A DNA stretch of 64,000 nt, taken from the NCBI GenBank assembly GCA_025352325.1, contig JANXTR010000033.1, forward strand, positions 62,001-126,000, in the 5' to 3' direction. The notes under the pieces are model-generated. The model saw nothing but the letters and a program-made list of their open reading frames with translations, had not been told where the DNA came from and ran no database searches. The position numbers were made by a program, and so were the translations under genes. The DNA comes from Microbacteriaceae bacterium (GTDB lineage Bacteria; Actinomycetota; Actinomycetes; Actinomycetales; Microbacteriaceae). Shown one piece after another: positions 7,428 to 17,717 of the stretch (positions within the stretch are counted from its first letter, which is position 1; every line of letters begins with the position of its first letter).

Positions 7428-9104
7428 CTATGCAACTGCAGCGGCAGCCGCCCGCGCGCCCGCGGCCGACTCGGCCGCGATCGCCGCGATCGCCTTGGCG
7501 CGCGCCTGCTCCAGGGTGACTCCGGCCAGCTCGGTGCGCACGTCGGCGAGCGCCGCGGGCGTCATCGAGAGCGTGGTGGCCCCGAGTCCGACGAGCACGA
7601 CGGCGAGCTGCGGGTCGGCCGCGGCCTCACCGCAGATCCCGACCGGCTTGCCGGCGGCTGCGCCCGCGTCTCCGAGCATCTTCACGAGACGCAGGACGGC
7701 CGGATGCCACGGGTCCTGGTACGAGGCGACAGTGCCCAGCATCCGGTCCGCGGCGAGCGTGTACTGGGTGAGGTCGTTCGTGCCGATGCTCACGAAGTCG
7801 GCAATCTGGGCGACCTGCTCGGCGACGAGGGCGAGCGACGGCACCTCGGCCATCACGCCGACGGTCTTCAGCCCGAGCTGCTTGCCGTACTCGACGAAGT
7901 AGCGGGTCTCGCCGGCATCCGCGACCATCGGGGCCATGACCCAGAGGTCCGCCGGCGCTCCAGAAGCGGCGGTCTCGTCCTGCGCGTTCTTGAGCGCCTC
8001 GAGCTGATCGGTGAGGATCTGCAGCTTCGCGCGCAGGGCACGCAAGCCCCGCACGCCGAGCGCCGGGTTCTCCTCGTGCGCGTCGTTGAGGAACGCGAGC
8101 GGCTTGTCGGCGCCAGCGTCGAGCGCGCGCACGACGACCTTCTTGCCAGGGAAGTGCGACAGCAGCTCGGTGTACTGCTGCTGCTGGTCGGCGACCGTCG
8201 GCGCGGTCTGCGCGTCGAGGAAGAGGAACTCGGTACGGAAGAGTCCGACGCCCTCGGCGCCGAGCGCCACGGCGTCGGCGGCGTCCTTCGGCGAGCCGAG
8301 GTTGGCGAGCAGCGGGATCTTTGTCCCGTCTGCCAGCGCGCCGTCGGTGATCGGGGCGGCGGCCTGGGCGGCGCGGTCCGCGATGCGTTTCCGGGCGTCC
8401 GCGACCTGCTCGTCGCTCGGGTCGACGGTGACGACACCGGATGCCGCATCCAGCACGACGCGCGTTCCGTCGGCGATCGCGGCATCCGCTCCGACCCCGA
8501 CGATGGCCGGGATCGACTTGGCGCGGGCCAGGATCGCGGTGTGGCTGGTCGGACCGCCGTCGCGGGTGATGAGGCCACGTACCTGGTTGAGGTCGAGCAG
8601 CGCGGTGTCGGCGGGAGCCAGATCGCGCGCGATCAGGATGAACGGAGTGTCGGACTCCGGAACCCCGGGCACCGGCACGCCGCGCAGCTGCGCGATGATC
8701 CGCTGGGCGACATCGCCGAGGTCGGTCGAGCGCTCGGCCATGTAACCGCCGAGGGCGATGAGCTGCTCCTGGAACGAGCGGAAGGCCTCGAAGACCGCGC
8801 GCTCGCCCGTGGTGCCGGCGTCGATGCGCGCAGTGACGTCGTCGGCCAGCATCGGGTCCTGCGCCATCTGGATCGCGGCCTCGATGACCTCCTTGCCCGC
8901 CCCATCCGCCTTCTCGGCGCGGGCCTGCAGCTCGGCCGCCGCGGCGGTCACGGCAGTCGACACTGCGGCCTTCTCGGCGGCGGCATCTCCCCCGTGCTTC
9001 TGCTCGGCGGGTTCCGGAAGGGGCTCCGGCATGGTCAGAACCAGACCGACGGCGACGCCGCGGCCCACGCCGACTCCCTGCACCTGGACGGTGTTGTGCT
9101 CCAT
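7428..9104 (-). CDS. ptsI: Phosphoenolpyruvate-protein phosphotransferase (PTS enzyme I)
   Basis: Enzyme I takes phosphate from PEP and passes it to HPr, the entry step for PTS sugar uptake. The 558-residue protein carries the phosphohistidine site GGPTSHTAILAR (His188), then the PEP-binding barrel with GVGLFRTEFLFLD and the C-terminal VSIGTNDLTQYTLAADR and GICGEAAAD motifs. No ptsH or EII gene is adjacent. A TAGGCT box lies 33 nt upstream and GGAGGG about 10 nt upstream of the ATG, so unlike its neighbours this gene has a short leader. Confidence 0.95.
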   Translation of the reverse strand: MEHNTVQVQGVGVGRGVAVGLVLTMPEPLPEPAEQKHGGDAAAEKAAVSTAVTAAAAELQARAEKADGAGKEVIEAAIQMAQDPMLADDVTARIDAGTTGERAVFEAFRSFQEQLIALGGYMAERSTDLGDVAQRIIAQLRGVPVPGVPESDTPFILIARDLAPADTALLDLNQVRGLITRDGGPTSHTAILARAKSIPAIVGVGADAAIADGTRVVLDAASGVVTVDPSDEQVADARKRIADRAAQAAAPITDGALADGTKIPLLANLGSPKDAADAVALGAEGVGLFRTEFLFLDAQTAPTVADQQQQYTELLSHFPGKKVVVRALDAGADKPLAFLNDAHEENPALGVRGLRALRAKLQILTDQLEALKNAQDETAASGAPADLWVMAPMVADAGETRYFVEYGKQLGLKTVGVMAEVPSLALVAEQVAQIADFVSIGTNDLTQYTLAADRMLGTVASYQDPWHPAVLRLVKMLGDAGAAAGKPVGICGEAAADPQLAVVLVGLGATTLSMTPAALADVRTELAGVTLEQARAKAIAAIAAESAAGARAAAAAVA

Positions 9105-9137
9105 CGCGCGCCATCCCTCCGGGTAAGGCCTCGGGTC

Positions 9138-9143
9138 AGCCTA
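9138..9143 (-). promoter_or_regulatory. Putative -10 box TAGGCT of ptsI
   Basis: TAGGCT on the minus strand, 33 nt before the ptsI ATG. A GGAGGG ribosome-binding site lies in between, so this would be a leadered transcript. Confidence 0.4.
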
Positions 9144-9185
9144 GTGCGTCGCCTGTGAGCCCGTTCGGGACCTGCGAGCGGCCCC

Positions 9186-9191
9186 TAGGGT
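9186..9191 (+). promoter_or_regulatory. -10 box TAGGGT, leaderless promoter of yihY
   Basis: TAGGGT is followed by exactly 6 nt and the ATG at 9198, consistent with transcription starting at the start codon. Confidence 0.5.
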
Positions 9192-9197
9192 TGAGCT

Positions 9198-10271
9198 ATG
9201 GCCGTCCCCGAGAAGGCTCCCAACCCGCTGATCGAGCGCATAAGCGCGCTCGTCGCATGGGTGCTGCTGCTGAAGCCGGTGCGAGTGTTCACGCGCTACG
9301 GGCTGGTCCGCGGTCCGATCCTCGCCAGTGGACTCGCCTTCCAGGCCCTCTTCGCCGTGTTCGCCGCCCTCTGGGTGGCTTTCTCCATCGCCGGACTCGT
9401 CGTCAGCCGCGATCCGAACCTGCAGGACGCCATCATTGCGACGCTCAACAACACCATTCCGGGGCTCATCGACACCGGCGATGGAGGAGGCGGAGCGATC
9501 GACGCGAAGACGCTGCTCTCGGCCGGGATCTTCGGCTGGACCGGTGCGATCGCGCTCGTCGGATTGTTCGTCACGGCGCTCGGATGGCTGGGGTCTGCGC
9601 GGGATGCCGTGCGCATCATGTTCGAGCTGCCTGCGCCCCACACCAACTTCGTCCTGCTGAAACTGCGCGACTTGGCGATCGGTCTCGGACTCGGCGTGCT
9701 GCTCGTGATCTCGTCACTGCTGTCGGTGGTCGGGACCGGCGCGACCGGCTATCTGCTGGCGCTGATCGGCATCCACGCGTCGTCCACGATCGGGGTCGTC
9801 GTCGGCCGGATCGTGACCCTGGCCATCATGTTCGCGCTCGATGCCGTTGCTCTCGCGACGCTCTATCACCTGCTCGCCGGCATCAAGATCCCGACGAAAC
9901 GACTCTGGGCGGGAGCGCTGCTCGGCGCCGTGGGGCTCGGGGCACTCAAGGCTCTCGGCTCGGCACTGCTGGGTGGTGCCACGAACAACCCGCTCATCGC
10001 CTCGTTCGCGGTGCTGGCAGGACTGCTGATCTTCTTCAACTTCGTCTGCCAGGTCATCCTCATCGCGGCATCCTGGATCCACACCGGCATGCTGGACGCC
10101 GGCATCGACCCCGAGCCCCGCGTCGCCCAGCAGCGTCTCGCGGACGCGCGCGAGCTGGTCGCCGCGCACGCGAAGCCGGAACCCGAGTCACACCGGATCG
10201 CACGCCAGCGTGCTCGCTGTGAGCGCCGAGCCCGCCGCCGCGCCCACAAGGACGACAGCGGTCGCCCGTAG
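9198..10271 (+). CDS. yihY: YihY/BrkB-family inner-membrane protein
   Basis: A 357-residue polytopic membrane protein. At least five to six hydrophobic helices are visible (for example GLAFQALFAVFAALWVAFSI, IFGWTGAIALVGLFVTALGW, LLVISSLLSVVGTGATGYLL, LLIFFNFVCQVILIAASWIH), followed by a basic cytoplasmic tail (ARCERRARRRAHK). The ALGWLGSARDAVRIMF region and the C-terminal FFNFVCQVILIAA segment fit the YihY/BrkB family, whose molecular function is unsettled; old ribonuclease BN annotations are not supported. Its TAG stop is the first half of the -10 box for xth. Confidence 0.85.
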   Translation: MAVPEKAPNPLIERISALVAWVLLLKPVRVFTRYGLVRGPILASGLAFQALFAVFAALWVAFSIAGLVVSRDPNLQDAIIATLNNTIPGLIDTGDGGGGAIDAKTLLSAGIFGWTGAIALVGLFVTALGWLGSARDAVRIMFELPAPHTNFVLLKLRDLAIGLGLGVLLVISSLLSVVGTGATGYLLALIGIHASSTIGVVVGRIVTLAIMFALDAVALATLYHLLAGIKIPTKRLWAGALLGAVGLGALKALGSALLGGATNNPLIASFAVLAGLLIFFNFVCQVILIAASWIHTGMLDAGIDPEPRVAQQRLADARELVAAHAKPEPESHRIARQRARCERRARRRAHKDDSGRP

Positions 10272-10274
10272 AAT
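10269..10274 (+). promoter_or_regulatory. -10 box TAGAAT of xth, overlapping the yihY stop codon
   Basis: The first three bases are the yihY TAG stop. Six bases separate TAGAAT from the xth ATG at 10281. Confidence 0.55.
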
Positions 10275-10280
10275 CGAGCC

Positions 10281-11114
10281 ATGCCCCGCCTCCTGCGCAT
10301 CGCCTCCGTGAACGTGAACGGCGTGCGCGCCGCGTATCGCAAGGGCATGAGCGACTGGCTGGCCGCGCGCGACGTCGACATCCTCTGCCTGCAGGAGGTG
10401 CGTGCCGAGACCGACGACCTCACCAGGCTGCTCGGTGGGGAGTGGAGCGTGCTGCACGATGCCGCCACCGCGAAGGGGCGTGCGGGCGTCGCGATCGCCT
10501 CGCGGCGCCGTGCCGACATCAACCGTGTCGAGTTCGGCGCACCCGACTTCGACAGCGCGGGTCGCTGGCTCGAAGCAGACTTCGACGTGGACGGCACGAT
10601 CGTCACCGTCGTGTCTGTCTACGTGCACTCCGGCGAGGTTGACACCCCGAAGCAGGTGGAGAAGTACAAGTTCCTCGACGCGATGGTCGATCGGCTGCCG
10701 GAGCTCGAGAAGCACAACCCGCTCGCCGTGATCATGGGCGACCTGAACGTCGGCCACCGCACGCTCGACATCAAGAACTGGAAGGGCAACGTGAAGCGCG
10801 CCGGCTTCCTGCCCACCGAGCGCGCGTACTTCGACCGCATCCTCGGCGCGGAAGGCGACGACCTGTACAACGCGGGCGGCGGCCTCGGCTGGGTCGACCT
10901 CGGCCGCAGGTTCGCCGGCAAAACGCCCGGACCGTACACCTGGTGGTCGAACATGGGCAAGGCCTTCGACAACGACACAGGATGGCGCATCGACTACCAG
11001 CTCGCCACCTCGGCCCTCGCGGCTCGCGCCCGGTCATACACCGTGGACCGCGCCCCGAGCTACGCCGAGCGATGGTCTGACCACGCTCCCGTCGTCGTCG
11101 ACTACGACATCTAG
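10281..11114 (+). CDS. xth: Exodeoxyribonuclease III
   Basis: A 277-residue EEP-fold (endonuclease/exonuclease/phosphatase) enzyme for base-excision repair, acting on abasic sites and 3' blocking groups. Motifs are SVNVNGVRAAYRKG (N-terminal catalytic Asn), CLQEVRAE (metal Glu), VSVYVHSG, GDLNVGHR (Asp/Asn pair), WWSNMGKAFDNDTGWRIDYQLAT (Asp in RIDYQL) and SDHAPVVVDY (catalytic Asp-His). Probably transcribed from its own leaderless promoter inside the yihY stop. trpS follows after 45 bp. Confidence 0.93.
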   Translation: MPRLLRIASVNVNGVRAAYRKGMSDWLAARDVDILCLQEVRAETDDLTRLLGGEWSVLHDAATAKGRAGVAIASRRRADINRVEFGAPDFDSAGRWLEADFDVDGTIVTVVSVYVHSGEVDTPKQVEKYKFLDAMVDRLPELEKHNPLAVIMGDLNVGHRTLDIKNWKGNVKRAGFLPTERAYFDRILGAEGDDLYNAGGGLGWVDLGRRFAGKTPGPYTWWSNMGKAFDNDTGWRIDYQLATSALAARARSYTVDRAPSYAERWSDHAPVVVDYDI

Positions 11115-12167
<1,053 letters not shown>

Positions 12168-12184
12168 CCGGGCCCTCTTCGATC

Positions 12185-12751
12185 GTGGAACCCGTTGAAC
12201 TGCGCAGCGAGAGGCTGCTGCTGTCGATGCCGGCGGGCGACTCTGATGTCGACGCGATCGCGCACTACTGCCGGGACCCGCTATTCGAGCGGTACCTGAC
12301 CACCCCGTGGCCGTACACACGGGACGCTGCCGTGGCGTTCGTCGACCGCTTCGTGCCGCAGCGCTGGGCTGACGACAGCGAGTACAACTGGGCGATCCGC
12401 TCGGAGCAGGGTGCGCTGCTCGGCATGGTCGGCTGGCGCACCCGAGGCGATCTGGGCTTCTGGATGGGCGCCGAGCACCGCGGCAACGGCTACATGGTCG
12501 AGGCGCTGGCTGCCGTCGTTGAGTGGGTGTTCGCCGAGCCGATGATCGACGGGCACGCGGTCGAGCGGATCGACTGGGAGACGCTCCCCGGCAACTACGC
12601 CTCGGCCCGCGTCGCGCGGGCGGCCGGCTTCCACTTCGCCGGGATCGCGCCCGTGCGCATTCCCGCACGTGACGGCTCGCATCCAGACAGTTGGCGCGGG
12701 ATGCTGCTGCGCGACGACGATCGCCGCATCAAGGATGGCTGGCCGCTGTAG
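12185..12751 (+). CDS. GNAT-family N-acetyltransferase
   Basis: A 188-residue protein starting with GTG. The N-terminal VELRSERLLLSMPAGDSD and the acetyl-CoA-binding LGFWMGAEHRGNGYMVEALAAVVEWVF with a later NYASARVARAAGF are typical of the RimJ/RimL-like GNAT branch that acetylates protein N-termini or small amines. The substrate cannot be told. It follows trpS by 17 bp, and a palindromic repeat begins 33 bp after its stop. Confidence 0.85.
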   Translation: MEPVELRSERLLLSMPAGDSDVDAIAHYCRDPLFERYLTTPWPYTRDAAVAFVDRFVPQRWADDSEYNWAIRSEQGALLGMVGWRTRGDLGFWMGAEHRGNGYMVEALAAVVEWVFAEPMIDGHAVERIDWETLPGNYASARVARAAGFHFAGIAPVRIPARDGSHPDSWRGMLLRDDDRRIKDGWPL

Positions 12752-12784
12752 CCGCTGCCGCTGATCCTGGCCACCGTGTCCCGT

Positions 12785-12859
12785 GTTCGCAATTCAGGTC
12801 GACCACAGGTTCGGCATCCGAGCGAGGGCACGGGCAGCCTTCGAACCTGAATTACGAAC
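12785..12859. repeat. Palindromic repeat B with 15-bp arms
   Basis: GTTCGCAATTCAGGT at 12785-12799 pairs with ACCTGAATTACGAAC at 12845-12859 (one mismatch), spacer 45 nt. It overlaps the last codons of the frameshifted minus-strand gene. Its arms are close to those of repeat C at 13765, on the other side of that gene. Confidence 0.8.
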
Positions 12860-13695
12860 GTTGCGGTGGGATCGGACCGCCCCGACGATCGCCAAAGCGA
12901 CCGCACGTTCGTCGAACACGACCTGCGCGTAGCGGAAACGAAGCGGCGTTCGGCCGGATGCGGCGACCACGGCATCGCGGCGCCGGTCCTTCGGGGAGGT
13001 CGCCGCGTCGTGAAACTCATCACCGTCGGTCTCGACGACGATCCAGTCCTCGATCAGTACATCGACCGGTCCCGCACCCTTGATCCAGACCTGGGTTCGC
13101 ACCCTGAATCCGAGTTCCTGAGCAAGAAACCTGACGATGGACTCGAGACCGGACTCCGCCGATGAATCGAGTCGGCCAAGAAGCCACCGCCGGTGCTGCG
13201 GGACGGCCACGGAGATCGCACCCAGGTCCCGCGGATGAATCTTCCGCTGGTGGAGGGCACTGTCGAGTGCGGCAATCGCGGCCCGCGGCGGGAGGCACCC
13301 GATTGCCTGGATGAGCGCATCGACCAGCGATATTCGATCGTTCGTCGCGCCATCGGGCTCCCGCAGCGGCGCCCAGTGCACGACGCAGCTCGAATCGGCT
13401 CGGCGCGCACCCGTCCAGCGGGGTCACGGAGTCGTGCCGCATGTGCCGCGACGTGCACGTGAACGACTTCGCGATCCGTCAAGGTCCAGATCCCGCGCAG
13501 GTCGAGCTCGGAGGCGCACGCCAGTCGCCCACCGACCCGGACAGCCGCCTGAACGTGGTGATCGAGTTCGGGCAGGCAGTAGTGCCCGCGTCGCAGTCGG
13601 ACGAGGTCGCCGCGGTGCACGGCGGCGGCGATCCCGCGAACTGTCATCCCGGAAGCGAGAAGCTCAGCGCGCGGCGTGGTCGAGGAGGAATGCAT
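12794..13695 (-). pseudogene. Frameshifted AbiEi/DUF559-type gene
   Basis: Two overlapping frames together make one protein of about 300 residues. The N-terminal half (ORF ending 13695) has a winged-helix segment (GMTVRGIAAAVHRGDLVRLRRGHYC) as in AbiEi-type antitoxin N-domains, then LACASELDLRGIW. The C-terminal half (12794-13381) has the DUF559/VSR-like nuclease fold: ESIVRFLAQELGFRVRTQVWIKG, DVLIEDWIVVETDGDEFH and FRYAQVVFDE. The upstream frame loses homology after RDPAGRVRAE and the other frame picks up at DSSCVVHWAPL, so a one-base indel near 13395-13415 is likely. This is either a pseudogene or a sequencing error. Palindromic repeats B and C lie on both sides. Confidence 0.7.
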
Positions 13696-13764
13696 GTCGG
13701 CGAGGGTCGCGTCACCGTGGGCTGCTCCGGGCCCGACGATCGAGATCGGTGGATGCGAGATCCG

Positions 13765-13838
13765 GTTCGCAACTCAGGAGGGATCGACGAATCACGTGCG
13801 AAATGCGTTGATCGCGGCATCCAACCTGAATTGCGCAC
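13765..13838. repeat. Palindromic repeat C with 14-bp arms
   Basis: GTTCGCAACTCAGG at 13765-13778 pairs with CCTGAATTGCGCAC at 13825-13838 (two mismatches), spacer 46 nt. Same arm family as repeat B but an unrelated spacer, which is typical of a dispersed hairpin element rather than a local duplication. Confidence 0.75.
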
Positions 13839-13971
13839 CTGGGCGGCGAGCCGGACCGGACGCGAAGCGGGCGGCGCATCATGGGCGCCGCCCGCTTCGC
13901 CAGCACCCCCAGCACCCGCACAGCCCGGGAATAGCTCCCCGACAGGCCCGGTTGTACACTCTGGAATGAAG

Positions 13972-14103
13972 CACGTGCTCCGGGGTCGGTGAAAATCCGA
14001 GCCGGCGGTGATAGTCCGCGAACTTCTCGTTGCAACTCGACGAGAGGCCGATCCGGTGAAAATCCGGAACCGACGGTTAAAGTCCGGATGGGAGGATGCA
14101 CGC
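13972..14103 (+). promoter_or_regulatory. FMN riboswitch (RFN element) upstream of ribD
   Basis: All conserved RFN blocks are present: GCTCCGGGGTCGGTGAAAATC, CGAGCCGGCGGTGATAGTCC, GATCCGGTGAAAATCCGG, and ACCGACGGTTAAAGTCC followed by GGATGGGAGGATGCAC, which closes the first helix. It begins 221 nt before ribD. A TACACT -10 box at 13955-13960 would start transcription just ahead of it. The aptamer binds FMN and lowers riboflavin-operon expression when FMN is plentiful. Other uses of RFN elements (ribU transport) are excluded by the downstream genes. Confidence 0.95.
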
Positions 14104-14139
14104 GTTTCCGCAGGTCTCCTCGTGGAGCGCGCGGAAACG
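14103..14139 (+). promoter_or_regulatory. Hairpin in the FMN riboswitch expression platform
   Basis: CGTTTCCGC at 14103-14111 pairs with GCGGAAACG at 14131-14139. It directly follows the aptamer and overlaps its closing strand, so it can compete with the first helix. No U-run follows, so control is more likely at ribosome access or Rho than by an intrinsic terminator. Confidence 0.55.
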
Positions 14140-14192
14140 AGCAGCACGCTCTGCACCCCGGAACCGTCTCGCAACGAGACCCGAGGACCGGA

Positions 14193-15295
14193 ATGAGCAC
14201 CACCACTGCGGAGGCCACCGCGCAGTACGAGCGGGCAACGCGCCGCGCGCTCGAGCTCGCCGCGCAAGGTCCAGTCACCGGCGGCAACCCGCAGGTCGGC
14301 TGCGTGCTCCTGAACGCCGCGGGCGAGATCGTTGCCGAGGGCTGGCACCACGGGGCGGGCGCTCCGCATGCCGAGGTCGACGCCCTCTCCAAGCTCCCCG
14401 TGACCGCCGACGGTCGACCGGATGCCGCGGGCCTGACCGCCGTCGTGACCCTCGAGCCATGCAATCACACCGGGCGCACGGGTCCGTGTTCCGTCGCCTT
14501 GCTGAACGCCGGAGTCGCGCGCGTGGTGTTCGCGCTCCCCGACCCGGGCGCAGCGTCCGGCGGAGGCGCCGAGCGCCTGCGTGCCGGCGGCGTCGAGGTC
14601 GTCGAGGGGGTGCTCGCCGAGGAGGCGCAGACGTTCCTGCATCGGTGGCTCACCGCGGTCGCGCGCAACCGGCCGTGGGTCACCGTGAAGTGGGCCTCGA
14701 CGCTCGACGGGCGCGCCGCGGCATCCGACGGAACCAGCCAGTGGATCACCGGCACCGCCTCACGCCAGCGCGTGCACGAGGAGCGCGCGGCGAGCGACGC
14801 GATCCTGGTCGGCACGGGCACGGTGTTGGCCGACGACCCGTCCCTCACGGCTCGCGGCGATGGCGGCGAGCTGATGCCGCACCAGCCGATCCCCGTGGTG
14901 GTCGGCGAGCGCGAAATCCCCGCGGATGCCGTGCTCCGGCGGCATCCGGCCGGCCTGATCGAGACCCGCAACCTGGTGGGGCACAGCCGCGACCTCGCTG
15001 CCATCCTCAGCGACCTCGACACCCGCGGAATCCGTCGCGTCTACGTCGAGGGCGGCTCCACCCTGGTCAGCGCCCTCGTCGCCGCCGGCTTCGCCGATGA
15101 GTTCTCGATCTACCTCGCGCCGGCGCTGCTGGGTGGCGACAAGCTCGCCCTCGGCGACCTCGGCATCACGACCATCGGTGAGGCCCTCCGCCTGCGCCTC
15201 ACCGCGGTCGAGCAGCTCGGCGACGACCTGCACGTCACCGCCGTTCCCGCGGCGCCGCCGCATCCAGCACCGCCCGCCCCAGCGAAGGAGAACTG

Positions 15296-15296
<1 letters not shown>
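14193..15296 (+). CDS. ribD: Bifunctional pyrimidine deaminase/reductase for riboflavin synthesis
   Basis: A 367-residue fusion. The N-terminal deaminase has the zinc motifs HAEVDAL and EPCNHTGRTGPC; the C-terminal reductase starts at WVTVKWASTLDGRAA and includes GTGTVLADDPSLTAR and VYVEGGSTL. It carries out the second and third steps from GTP to the lumazine precursor. The start is set at 14193 because deaminase homology begins about 15 residues in and GAGGA lies upstream; the track ORF from 13989 would translate the riboswitch. The stop overlaps the ribE start by one base. Confidence 0.95.
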
Positions 15297-15936
<640 letters not shown>

Positions 15937-15940
<4 letters not shown>

Positions 15941-17229
15941 GCCTGTCCAGCATCCCCGAGGCACTGACTGCGCTGCAGCAGGGTCGCCCGATCATCGTGG
16001 CCGACGACGAGGGCCGCGAGAACGAGGGCGACGTCATCATCGCCGCCGAGTCGGCGTCCCAGGAGTGGGTGGCCTGGATGGTCAAGCACTCCTCGGGCTT
16101 CATCTGCGCGCCGATGACGAACGAGATCGCCGACCGCCTCGAGCTGCCGGCCATGGTCGAGCACAACGAGGACCCGCGCGGCACCGCGTACACGGTGTCG
16201 GTGGATGCCGCGGACCGTCTCAGCACCGGCATCAGCGCCTCCGATCGGGCCCACACCCTCCGCGTGCTGGCCGACCCGACGTCGACGCCGGCCCGGCTGC
16301 ATCGCCCGGGCCACATCCTGCCGCTGCGCGCGGTGGACGGCGGCGTGCGCGAGCGCGACGGCCACACCGAGGCCGCCGTCGACCTGATGAAGCTGGCGGG
16401 CCTCATGCCGGTGGGCGCGATCTCCGAGGTCGTCGCCGACGACGGAGAGATGATGCGTCTTCCCGGGCTCATCGCCCTGGGCGAGGCCGAGAACGTGCCG
16501 GTCATCACGATCGAGTCGCTGATCCGTTTCATGGCCGCCATCGACTGCGAGGCCGACCCGCAGGCGATCGTCGACATCTCGGAGTCCTCCCGCGTGAGCT
16601 TCGAGGTCGAGACCAACGTGCCGACCGAGCACGGCGCGTTTCGCGTGCGCGCATATCGCGACCGCTCGACGGGTGCCGACCATGTCGCCTGGATCGCTGA
16701 CCGTCCGAATGGCTCTGCTCCCGTCGACGGAACTCTCGTTCGCGTACACTCCGAGTGCCTGACCGGCGAGGCCTTCGGCTCGCTCAAATGCGAGTGCGGC
16801 TCGCAGCTGCATGCGGCCCTCGACACCGTTGAGAAGCAGGGTGGCGTCGTCATCTACCTGCGCGGCCACGAGGGGCGCGGCATCGGGCTCATCAACAAGC
16901 TCCGCGCCTACAAGCTGCAGGAGGAGGGGTTCGACACCCTCGATGCGAACATCGCGCTCGGCTTCCCGGCCGACGCCCGCGATTACGGAGCGGCCACCGC
17001 CATCCTGAAGGATCTCGGCGTCTCCTCGGTCCGCCTGCTCAGCAATAACCCGGAGAAAGCGCGCCAGCTGCGCGAGCGCGGCATCGAGGTGACCGAGCTG
17101 GTGCCGCTGGTTGTCGGGGTCGGCGAGTTCAACGAGGGCTACCTCGAAACCAAGCGCGACAAGATGGGGCACGCGCTCCCCACGGACGAGGTCTTGGACT
17201 TCAAAGTCGCGGAAGGACGCACAGCATGA
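15937..17229 (+). CDS. ribBA: Bifunctional DHBP synthase / GTP cyclohydrolase II
   Basis: A 430-residue fusion. Residues about 1-205 are 3,4-dihydroxy-2-butanone-4-phosphate synthase (VADDEGRENEGDVIIAAE, RPGHILPLRA, HTEAAVDLMKLAG). Residues about 225-430 are GTP cyclohydrolase II, with the zinc site SECLTGEAFGSLKCECG and the RGHEGRGIGLINKLRAY loop. It supplies both precursors of the lumazine, from ribulose-5-phosphate and from GTP. It overlaps both neighbours by 4 bp (ATGA). Confidence 0.97.
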
Positions 17230-17708
17230 GCGGCAACGGACAGCCCACCCTCGAGACTGACGGCACGGGTCTGAACATCACGATCGTGTCGGGCCTCTGG
17301 CACAACCGGATCGCCGACGGCCTGTTCGCCGGCGCGCGCGCGGTACTCGACGCCTCGGGCGCCACGGTGACCATCGTGCAGGTGCCCGGCAGCTTCGAAC
17401 TGCCGGTCGCCGCGAAGGTCGCGCTCGAATCGGGCGCTGACGCCGTGGTCGCCCTCGGCGTGATCGTGCGCGGCGAGACCCCGCACTTCGAGTACGTAAG
17501 CGCCGCCGCGACCAACGGACTCACCCGCGTCGCCCTCGACAGCGGCAAGCCGGTCGGCTTCGGCGTGCTCACGGTCGACGACGAGCAGCAGGGCCTCGAT
17601 CGTGCCGGGCTGCCGGAGTCGAAGGAGGATGTCGGCGGCCGCGCCGCCGAGGCCGCGATCGCCATGGTGCACGTGCTGCGCGCCGCACGCGCGGGAGCCT
17701 CGCGCTAG
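17226..17708 (+). CDS. ribH: 6,7-dimethyl-8-ribityllumazine synthase
   Basis: A 160-residue protein that condenses the DHBP and ribitylaminouracil products and usually forms pentamers or icosahedral shells. Motifs: VSGLWHNRIADGLFAGA, VPGSFELPVAAK, ALGVIVRGETPHFEYVS and GVLTVDDEQQGLDRAG. Last gene of the rib operon. Its TAG stop is also the first half of a -10 box for the next gene. Confidence 0.97.
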   Translation: MSGNGQPTLETDGTGLNITIVSGLWHNRIADGLFAGARAVLDASGATVTIVQVPGSFELPVAAKVALESGADAVVALGVIVRGETPHFEYVSAAATNGLTRVALDSGKPVGFGVLTVDDEQQGLDRAGLPESKEDVGGRAAEAAIAMVHVLRAARAGASR

Positions 17709-17711
17709 CCT
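17706..17711 (+). promoter_or_regulatory. -10 box TAGCCT of the fucU/rbsD gene, overlapping the ribH stop
   Basis: The TAG is the ribH stop codon. Six bases lie between TAGCCT and the ATG at 17718. It would give the sugar mutarotase gene its own promoter independent of the FMN riboswitch. Confidence 0.55.
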
Positions 17712-17717
17712 CGTTCC

